Assembly: GCA_945902075.1 (NCBI GenBank)
Contig: CAMDMA010000015.1
Span: forward strand, 1 to 64,000
Origin: Candidatus Kuenenia stuttgartensis
GTDB taxonomy: Bacteria; Planctomycetota; Phycisphaerae; Phycisphaerales; SM1A02
Reading direction: 5' to 3'
DNA: 64,000 nucleotides
Positions 57,187-64,000 of the stretch are shown here, in pieces (position 1 is the first letter of the stretch; the number at the start of each line of letters is the position of its first letter). Both the position numbers and the translations under genes were made by a program. The notes beneath the pieces were generated by a model, which had not been told where the DNA came from, ran no database searches, and worked only from the letters and a program-made list of their open reading frames with translations.

Positions 57187-59784
57187 ATGGGCCGATTCCG
57201 CAGCAATTTCATCGTTCATGTGACCGTGCTTGCGACCGTTCTCGCCAGCGTCCTGCCCGCCGTCGCATCGCCGACGCGCGCCGACGACGTGCCCGCGCTT
57301 GCGAAGAAGCTCAAACCTCGCGAGTTTAGCGTCAACGGCGAACCCGCCGACGCCATTCTCGTCGTCCACTATCACCGACCTGGCAAGGACTACACGGGCT
57401 GGAATCTTTGGGTCTGGCCCGAGGGCGGCGAAGGCGCGCAGTCGAACTTTGGCGGCGAGGATGCATTTGGTCGCTACGCCATCGTGCCATTTGCGAAGGG
57501 TGTGACGCGCGCGGGATTCCTCATCCGCCGCGGAAACTGGGAAGAAAAAGACTTCGATCAAGATCGCTTCGTGCCGCTTCTGAAGGGTGCAGTCGCCGAG
57601 ATTTGGGTGAAGTCCGGCGAGGATGGCTACACGACAGATCCCAAGAAGATCGACACCAGTCTGCGTGTCGCGGGCGCGTTTCTTGATGCTGACGATCGTA
57701 TCACGCTCGCAGTGACTGCTGATCTCAATCAGAAGCAAACGAAGTCGATCGACGTGATCGACGCGCGCGACCCTGCGCGAAAGTTTCGCACGAAGAGCGT
57801 GAAAAAGTCGGCATCGATCGGCGGCAAACAAATCTATGACATTCTGCTCGTCAAACCAGTCGAGCCCAAAGATGTCGGACACCTCCGCCTCGCGTTTGAT
57901 GAAAAAGCGTTTGATGGAGCCGCGCCCGCGACGGTCTATGCGCGCGATGTTCTCGACGGCGATGCGTTTTGCGCGCTCGACGCAGATTTTGGCGCGTTTT
58001 GCACCGCGAGCTCGACGAAGTTTTCCACCTGGTCGCCCGTCGCTGAGTCGGTTGAGCTCCTCCTCTATGACGACGCTACGAAGCCCGAACCAACACGCAC
58101 CATGACACTTGCAAGTGGCGCTGGAGGGCGATGGGAAACCACCGTCGATGGCGATCTCCACGGAATCCCCTACTGCTACCGCTTTCTGGTCTACGGTGCG
58201 GCGCATGAAGCTGCAGATATGCATGGCTTCGCCGCAACCTCAGACTCGAAGCGCACCGTCGTCGTCGACCTCGCGCGGCTTGAGCCTGAGGGCTTCACGA
58301 CGACAGCGGTGCCGACCATCGCACAGATCACCGATGAGGTGATCTACGAGGTCCATGTGCGCGACTACTCCATCCGCGACAACGCGGCGCGACCGACCGA
58401 GCGCGGAACGTATCTCGGTCTCGCGCATGAATCGCCCGCGAAGGGCGCTCGGCCCTCAAGCGGACTTACGCACTTCAAGGATCTCGGCGTGACCGCGGTG
58501 CACCTCCTTCCCGTTCACGACTTCACCGCTGCGGTCGACGAGTACAACTGGGGCTACTGGACAACGCTCTTCAATGTTCCGGAGTCAAACTACGCAACCA
58601 ATCCGAACGATCCAACGAGCGCCATCCGTGACTTGCGCGCATCAATTACTGCACTCCATCGCGCCGGAATTCGCGTGATTCTTGATGTGGTCTACAACCA
58701 CACATCGAACGCCGGACCGGACTCACCTCTGGGTGCACCCGCGCCCTACTACCTCTTCCGCACGACGCGCGACGGTCGACTGATGAACGACTCTGGCACC
58801 GGCAACGCAATCGCTGACGAGCGGCCGATGATGCGCAAATACATCCTCGATAGTTTGTCGTTCTGGCTGCGCACATACAAGGTGGACGGCTTTCGCTTTG
58901 ATCTACTCGGTACGCATGAGCCCGACACTGTGCGCGCGGTGTGTGAGCGGGTGAAAGCGATTCGCCCCGATGCGACGCTTTACGGCGAACCCTGGACGGG
59001 CGGTGGAACCACGCGCTTCGCAAAGGGTGCGCAGAAAGGACTCCCAATCGCCGTCTTCAACGATCATCTTCGGAACGCCATCCGCGGTGACCTCGACGGA
59101 TCGACAATCGGATTTGCAACGGGCGCGGGTGGCGACGATGGCGCGATTCGCCGAGGCATTGCGGGCGCAATCGATGATTTCACCCGCGAACCTGGCGAGA
59201 CGATCAACTACGCCAGCGCGCACGACAACCTCTGCCTCTGGGACAAGATTGAAAAGACGCAGCCCACCGCCGATGACGCGACGCGACGCATGATGCAGAA
59301 ACTCGCACTTGGGATCGTGCTCACGAGTCAGGGCGTGCCATTTCTTCATGGCGGCTGTGATTTCGCGCGCACAAAACAAGGGCAGCACAACACCTACAAC
59401 GCAGGCGATGAGGTCAACCTCTTCGATTGGTCACGCAAGCGACAGTACGACGACGTGTTCGCCTTTTCTGCCGGGCTTGTCAAGCTCCGTCGCGCACACC
59501 CGGCGTTTCGAATGGCCGATGACGCCGACGTGCGCCGCGCGCTCGCGTTTGTCGAACGCGGCCGCACGGTGGCGTTTACCCTTGACGGACAAGTCGCGGG
59601 CGACACCTGGCCGCGCATTTTCGTTGCCTACAACGACGAGCCGACTCCACTTGAACTCGATCTTCCTGCCGGTGCGTGGACGATCGTTGTCGATGCCACG
59701 CGCGCTGGAACCGAGGCGCTTGGTACCGCCTCGCCCCGCGTCACCCTGCCGCCCTACTCGATGCTCGTTGCTCATGCGAAATGA
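57187..59784 (+). CDS. pulA: Exported type I pullulanase (GH13)
   Basis: Debranches starch, glycogen or pullulan at alpha-1,6 bonds. 865 residues with a signal peptide (about 1-32). N-terminal starch-binding PUD/CBM41 domain (HYHRPGKDYTGWNLWVWPEG, GGEDAFGRYAIVPF), a CBM48-like domain (FSTWSPVAESVELLLYDD), then the GH13 barrel: VYEVHVRDYSI, YNWGYWTTLFNVPESNYATN, ILDVVYNHTSN, nucleophile Asp in VDGFRFDLLGTH, acid Glu in TLYGEPWTGGG and NYASAHDNLCLWDKI. All catalytic residues are intact. Probably secreted to the periplasm. Confidence 0.94.
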   Translation: MGRFRSNFIVHVTVLATVLASVLPAVASPTRADDVPALAKKLKPREFSVNGEPADAILVVHYHRPGKDYTGWNLWVWPEGGEGAQSNFGGEDAFGRYAIVPFAKGVTRAGFLIRRGNWEEKDFDQDRFVPLLKGAVAEIWVKSGEDGYTTDPKKIDTSLRVAGAFLDADDRITLAVTADLNQKQTKSIDVIDARDPARKFRTKSVKKSASIGGKQIYDILLVKPVEPKDVGHLRLAFDEKAFDGAAPATVYARDVLDGDAFCALDADFGAFCTASSTKFSTWSPVAESVELLLYDDATKPEPTRTMTLASGAGGRWETTVDGDLHGIPYCYRFLVYGAAHEAADMHGFAATSDSKRTVVVDLARLEPEGFTTTAVPTIAQITDEVIYEVHVRDYSIRDNAARPTERGTYLGLAHESPAKGARPSSGLTHFKDLGVTAVHLLPVHDFTAAVDEYNWGYWTTLFNVPESNYATNPNDPTSAIRDLRASITALHRAGIRVILDVVYNHTSNAGPDSPLGAPAPYYLFRTTRDGRLMNDSGTGNAIADERPMMRKYILDSLSFWLRTYKVDGFRFDLLGTHEPDTVRAVCERVKAIRPDATLYGEPWTGGGTTRFAKGAQKGLPIAVFNDHLRNAIRGDLDGSTIGFATGAGGDDGAIRRGIAGAIDDFTREPGETINYASAHDNLCLWDKIEKTQPTADDATRRMMQKLALGIVLTSQGVPFLHGGCDFARTKQGQHNTYNAGDEVNLFDWSRKRQYDDVFAFSAGLVKLRRAHPAFRMADDADVRRALAFVERGRTVAFTLDGQVAGDTWPRIFVAYNDEPTPLELDLPAGAWTIVVDATRAGTEALGTASPRVTLPPYSMLVAHAK

Positions 59785-59953
59785 GTCTGCGGCGGTTGAG
59801 AGCGCACGACCGACATAGGGCGTTCGCCTCATTGGGGAGTTTGAACGGCGGGGTTAGCCTTCGCAACCATCGAATTTTCCTCGTCACCGAAGATTCGATA
59901 GGCGAAGCCGAAGAGGCAAGACGCGTTCGCTCAATGTATTGGAGCACAGCCTG

Positions 59954-62854
59954 ATGTCCCTGGCGAAGCCTTCGTCCGCATCTGACGCCCACCAACCATG
60001 CTCGCTCAACGAGCGTGAGCTCCGCGATCCCATCGATGGGGTCGACGAACTCGTTCAATGGGCAAGTCCAGACGGCCGCATCCGCTTCGCAAACAGCGCG
60101 TGGCTCCAACGGCTTGGATATGCAATGTCCGAGGTCGACGGGCGCCACATCGTTGACATCTTGCATCCCGAGAGTCACGAGTACTGTCACGGCATCCTCG
60201 CGCGGCTGTTCCGCGGCGACGACGTTGGGCTGGTGGAACTCACCTTTCTCTCGCGCGGCGGCGACCCGGTCCAACTCGAGGGCTCTCTGACGATTCGGTT
60301 GAAGGACGGCACGCCAAGCTCTATCCGCGGGGTATTCCGTGAAATCGCCCAGTGGCCCGCGGGCGACTCCGCTTTAAAGCGCCTTCGTGAGCAGCGACGG
60401 CTCTTTCAATCAGTGCTTTCGATTCTTCGCGCCAACACGTCGAAGGACCGCGGCACATTTCTCGAACTTGCGATGCGCAAAGTTGCAGACTCGCTGCATG
60501 TCGCGCGCGCGAGTACTTGGCTCTTCGACTCTTCCGGCAATGAACTGCACTGTGAGTGCCTCGTCGCGAACGATGTTTGCGAAGGACAAACTGGTCAAAA
60601 GCTGCAGCGAACCGATCACCCAGCGTATTTCGAGGCGATCGAAAGCAGACTCCCCGTGCGCGCCAATGACGCCCACGTGCACATCGCGACGCGCTCGTTT
60701 GTCGAGAGCTATCTGCGCCCGTTTGGTATCACCTCGATGCTCGACACACCCATTCGCCTCGGCGAAGAGTTCGCGGGCGTCGTCTGTTGCGAACATGTCG
60801 GCACGCCGAGGTGCTGGACCAACGACGAAGAGGAGTTTCTCCTTGCGGTTTCGGCGATCGTTCTGATCTTCCTCGAGAACAAGCGGCGGCTACGCGTAGA
60901 GGCCGAACTGCATGCGCTAAACCAACGGCTTGAGCGCATGGTCGAGAATCGCACAGCCGACCTCAATCGAAGCGAGAAGCGGCTCCAGTACCTGATGACG
61001 TCAAGCCCCGTCGTGATCTACTCCTGCGAGCCATTCGGCGATTTCCGCGGAACCTACGTCAGTCCCAACATTGAATCGCTGCTCGGCTATCCGGCCTCGT
61101 GCTACCTCGAGCATGCGACATTTTGGTCCGATCGCATTCATCCCGACGATGCGCCGCATGCCTACGACCGATTGCGGGAGGCGCTCCACTCGGGTCAGTC
61201 GAGTTACGAGTACCGCATCCGTGATGCGCGCGGAAACTATCGATGGATGCGCGACGCGTTTCTTCTCATTCACAACACCGACGGAAGCCCGCGCGAGATT
61301 GTCGGTTCGTGCATCGACATCGACGACCGACGCCGCGCCGAGCACGCCGCGCAGGTGGCGGCGAATGACATGCACCGACTGATCGAGACGGCCAACGCCC
61401 CAATCTTCGGCAAGGATCTTCTCGGAAAGGTCAACGAGTGGAACCGCAGTGCGGAACGGCTCACCGGGTTTTCGAAACATGAAGTGCTCGGTCGCGAACT
61501 CGTTGACTTTGTCAGCGCCGGATACAAGCGCGCCGTAAAGGAAGTGCTCGATCGCGCGCTCACCGGAATCGAAACGGCGAACTTCGAGTTCCCGCTTGTC
61601 ACGAAGGACGGCCGTCAGGTCACAGTGCTCCTCAACGCCGGGACACGACGCGACGCGAGCGGAGAAATCTGCGGAATGGTCGGCGTCGGGCAGGACATCA
61701 CCCAGTTGCGTCAAGCAGATCAGCGAAGCCTCCGTGCGAAGCGGCTTGAGAGTCTTGGAACGCTCGCTGGCGGCGTCGCCCATGACATCAACAATGCGCT
61801 CGCACCGATTCTCCTCGCGAGCGGGTTGCTGCGGCGACAAGCGCCAACGTGTGCAAATCTGATCGACATCCTCGAATCGAGCGCGCGTCGCGGAGCGTCG
61901 ATGGTGCAGCAACTCCTCACCTTCGCAAAGGGCGTCGATGGCGAGCGGGCAGCCGTCGAGTCGCGGCCACTCCTCAAGGAACTGGAGCACATCGTCACCA
62001 GCACGTTCCCGAAAAACATTGCCTTCGAGTTACAGATCGCAGACGAGCTCCTGCCCGTGGTCGGCGACGCAACGCAACTCCATCAGGTGCTGCTCAACCT
62101 CTGCGTCAATGCGCGCGACGCCATGCCGCGTGGTGGACGGATCGTGGTCGAGGCCATGAGCACGGAGATCAGCGTCGCCGACGCCGACACCCATGAAGAT
62201 TGCGCGTCGGGAACCTATGTGGTCTGGCGAGTAACCGACACCGGCAGCGGCATCGCCGCCGAGATTCTTGATCGAATCTTCGAGCCTTTCTTTAGCACGA
62301 AGAGCCCCGACCAAGGCACCGGCCTTGGCCTCTCAACGGCGCTCGGCATTATTCGAAGCCACGGAGGTTTCATGCGGGTCGCGTCTCGGCCGGGCGTAGG
62401 AACAACGTTCTCCGTGCACATTCCCGCAGCGCGCGAACAGGGCCTCCCCGCCGCGATCACGGAGCCGACGGTGGAGTTCCGCGGGCGGGGCGAAACCATC
62501 CTCGTGGTGGAAGACGAGCCCGCGGTGCGAGAGGTCTTCCGCCAGATTCTGACGGCACTTGGCTTCAAGGTTCGCACCGCGCAGGACGGCGTTGCGGCGC
62601 TCGCGATTCTCGCCAATCCGAACACGCCGGTTGATGGCGTGATCACCGACCTGCACATGCCGAATATGGACGGACTCGACCTGACGCGTGAGATCCGAAA
62701 AACGCGGCCTGAACTTGGCGTAATCCTCTCCAGCGGGCGCATTGATAAGTCGGAGAACGCTGTGCTCAACGACCTGGGATTCGTGGCGCAACTCGAGAAA
62801 CCCTTCAGTATCGAACGATTGTCGGATGCGTTACGGCTTCTTCTGCGCCGCTAG
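59954..62854 (+). CDS. Hybrid sensor histidine kinase (PAS-GAF-PAS-PAS-HisKA-HATPase-REC)
   Basis: 966 residues, no membrane segment, so a soluble sensor. PAS (about 30-145), GAF (about 165-310, FLENKRRLRVE end), PAS (about 345-460) and PAS (about 470-590). HisKA has the phosphoacceptor His in GGVAHDINNALAPILLASG; HATPase has LNLCVNARDAMP, DTGSGI and GTGLGLSTALG. C-terminal receiver (about 845-960) holds Asp in VITDLHMPNMDG and acidic VVEDEPA. The GAF domain may bind a ligand, but none is visible. ATG 59954 preferred to TTG 59939. The cognate output regulator is not adjacent. Confidence 0.92.
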   Translation: MSLAKPSSASDAHQPCSLNERELRDPIDGVDELVQWASPDGRIRFANSAWLQRLGYAMSEVDGRHIVDILHPESHEYCHGILARLFRGDDVGLVELTFLSRGGDPVQLEGSLTIRLKDGTPSSIRGVFREIAQWPAGDSALKRLREQRRLFQSVLSILRANTSKDRGTFLELAMRKVADSLHVARASTWLFDSSGNELHCECLVANDVCEGQTGQKLQRTDHPAYFEAIESRLPVRANDAHVHIATRSFVESYLRPFGITSMLDTPIRLGEEFAGVVCCEHVGTPRCWTNDEEEFLLAVSAIVLIFLENKRRLRVEAELHALNQRLERMVENRTADLNRSEKRLQYLMTSSPVVIYSCEPFGDFRGTYVSPNIESLLGYPASCYLEHATFWSDRIHPDDAPHAYDRLREALHSGQSSYEYRIRDARGNYRWMRDAFLLIHNTDGSPREIVGSCIDIDDRRRAEHAAQVAANDMHRLIETANAPIFGKDLLGKVNEWNRSAERLTGFSKHEVLGRELVDFVSAGYKRAVKEVLDRALTGIETANFEFPLVTKDGRQVTVLLNAGTRRDASGEICGMVGVGQDITQLRQADQRSLRAKRLESLGTLAGGVAHDINNALAPILLASGLLRRQAPTCANLIDILESSARRGASMVQQLLTFAKGVDGERAAVESRPLLKELEHIVTSTFPKNIAFELQIADELLPVVGDATQLHQVLLNLCVNARDAMPRGGRIVVEAMSTEISVADADTHEDCASGTYVVWRVTDTGSGIAAEILDRIFEPFFSTKSPDQGTGLGLSTALGIIRSHGGFMRVASRPGVGTTFSVHIPAAREQGLPAAITEPTVEFRGRGETILVVEDEPAVREVFRQILTALGFKVRTAQDGVAALAILANPNTPVDGVITDLHMPNMDGLDLTREIRKTRPELGVILSSGRIDKSENAVLNDLGFVAQLEKPFSIERLSDALRLLLRR

Positions 62855-62867
62855 GGCGCAAGAGGGT

Positions 62868-64000
62868 TCAACTCCGCTTGATCGCGTGTGACCCGTGCAT
62901 CAAAAGCGACATGACAAGTGGCACGACCACGATCGTAAAGATTGTTGAGACAAGTAATCCGCCCGCCACCACCGCCCCGAGCCCGCGGTAGAGCTCGCTG
63001 CCAGCGCCGGGCGCGAGAATGAGCGGCAACAAACCCATCACGCTGGTCAGGCTCGACATGAGGATCGGCCGAATACGTGTGCGAACGCTCTCTGCGATTG
63101 CGGCGCGCGCTGGCATCGGCATCCCCCGAGCAACGATCGGCGCACCGGGAAGCCCACGAAATGCGAGATCAGATGGAACCTCGTCGCCCTCGCCACGCAT
63201 GAAGTTTCGCGCTTGGTGCACGATGAGAATCGCATTATTGACGACGACACCGATCAGAATCACGAAGCCAAGCATCGTGAGCACATCAAGCGTCTGCATG
63301 GGCATGAGTGGAACGCTGAGGCTCCAGATGAAGACGGCCATCAGCGCCGCGAATCCACCCACGCAGGCAAGCGGCACGCTAAAGAGAATGACAAGCGGCA
63401 GGGTAAAGCTCTGGAAAAGCACCACCATCACGAGGTAGCACACGAGGAGTGCGAGAAACATCGAGCTCCCGATGAGTCCGATGACTGTGCCGTCGCCGAG
63501 GAGCGTCCGTTGGATTTCCCCAAGTTTGCTCGCACTTCCCGCGACTTCGGTACGGACCGATGCAGGAATCGCGCCGGACGCGCGACCTTCGGCAAGCGCC
63601 GCGTCAATCGCTGCGATGGCTTCGTCGAGCGCCATCGTTTGCGGGGCCGTGATCTGAAGGCTCACCGCGCGCTGGCGGTCCACATGGTTGATTTGCGTCG
63701 GCGCGGTGCCGCGCTCGATCGCCGCAAGTGCCGAGAGTTGCACCGTTCGCCCCGATGGCGTGGCGACGGGGGTGTCAGGCAATGTTCCAAGGTCGCGCGA
63801 CGCGACATCCGCCGCCGCAAGCGCGGCGAAGCGCTCAACAACCTTCATATCAATCGACTCACCGCCGAGGCGGTACTCGCCAACGATCGCGCCGTCACCC
63901 GCGGCAAGCACCGCGGTCGCCAGTTGCGACGGCATGAGCCCCGCTTCCGCAAGCGCTCGGTAATCGGGGACGAGCCGCACTTCTGGACCAGGGAGATTGA
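62868..64000 (-). CDS. RND-family efflux pump, inner-membrane subunit (C-terminal part; 5' end beyond window)
   Basis: Frame is open at the right edge, so the start lies outside; 377 residues are visible. The AcrB/HAE1 pattern is clear: NLPGPEVRLVPDYRALAEAG (porter domain with docking-loop side), DMKVVERFAALAAADVASRD, and the last membrane helices with VILIGVVVNNAILIVHQ, SLTSVMGLLPLIL and VAGGLLVSTIFTIVVVPLV. Drug, metal or lipid substrate unknown. Convergent with the hybrid kinase gene, 13 bases apart. Confidence 0.92.
   Translation of the reverse strand, partial: NLPGPEVRLVPDYRALAEAGLMPSQLATAVLAAGDGAIVGEYRLGGESIDMKVVERFAALAAADVASRDLGTLPDTPVATPSGRTVQLSALAAIERGTAPTQINHVDRQRAVSLQITAPQTMALDEAIAAIDAALAEGRASGAIPASVRTEVAGSASKLGEIQRTLLGDGTVIGLIGSSMFLALLVCYLVMVVLFQSFTLPLVILFSVPLACVGGFAALMAVFIWSLSVPLMPMQTLDVLTMLGFVILIGVVVNNAILIVHQARNFMRGEGDEVPSDLAFRGLPGAPIVARGMPMPARAAIAESVRTRIRPILMSSLTSVMGLLPLILAPGAGSELYRGLGAVVAGGLLVSTIFTIVVVPLVMSLLMHGSHAIKRS

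Overview
The window reads as an ordinary, gene-dense bacterial chromosome of about 60% GC, most likely from a planctomycete of the class Phycisphaerae. That assignment is inferred from an adjacent DUF1800/DUF1501 gene pair, an HpnC-HpnD-HpnE squalene operon, several sugar phosphate isomerase/epimerase TIM-barrel proteins, a very large NAD-glutamate dehydrogenase, few clear Shine-Dalgarno sequences, and many envelope proteins with no recognisable relatives. No 16S rRNA is present to confirm it. I see no transposase, prophage, CRISPR array or integron, and genes run nearly end to end on both strands.

Layout. 1-4300: 3' part of glucose-6-phosphate isomerase, a Trp-rich exported protein and a cysteine desulfurase. 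4300-4735: short tandem repeats and a tRNA-Leu(CAG) with its own promoter and terminator. 5110-9119: recA (with an unusual N-terminal extension and LexA-like sites upstream), UDP-xylose synthase, and anhydro-MurNAc kinase. 9149-16171: a complete phosphate regulon, phoB-phoR-pstS-pstC-pstA-pstB-phoU, with 11-bp-period direct repeats that look like Pho boxes before phoB and before pstS. 16339-21445: a tail-anchored unknown, RNase III, a very short rpmH (bL34) gene, shikimate kinase overlapped antisense by a PilZ gene, ketol-acid reductoisomerase and undecaprenyl-diphosphatase. 21465-26811: ligA operon with a CYTH protein, an FmdB-like protein lacking its zinc cysteines, a TIM-barrel isomerase and a hotdog protein. 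26811-33309: polytopic membrane protein, DUF1800/DUF1501 pair, HMA lipoprotein, DHH phosphoesterase, ribF. 33410-36430: NAD-glutamate dehydrogenase with patchy base composition and a 75-bp duplication at its 3' end. 36461-43355: mostly envelope or exported proteins of unknown function. 43352-50156: queG, hpnCDE, ispH, rlmN. 50151-59784: a giant degenerate indolepyruvate:ferredoxin-oxidoreductase-like protein, a HAD phosphatase, a YfgM-like protein, an RluD-type pseudouridine synthase, an unknown protein and a type I pullulanase. 59954-64000: a hybrid histidine kinase and the C-terminal part of an RND efflux pump.

How the genes work together. The Pho block is a self-contained sensing and uptake system: PhoR/PhoB control, PstSCAB imports phosphate, PhoU links the transporter to the kinase. 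HpnC, HpnD and HpnE convert farnesyl diphosphate to squalene, and the divergently transcribed ispH makes the isoprenoid precursors. AnmK, UppP and UXS serve cell-wall recycling, lipid carrier recycling and surface polysaccharide. Pullulanase and GPI fit glycogen or starch use. No fully new multi-gene system is evident. The best candidates for a second look are the degenerate oxidoreductase fusion at 50151-53564, the RecA extension with its regulatory sites, the mosaic glutamate dehydrogenase gene and the Gly-Ser-tailed lipoprotein at 40582-42759.
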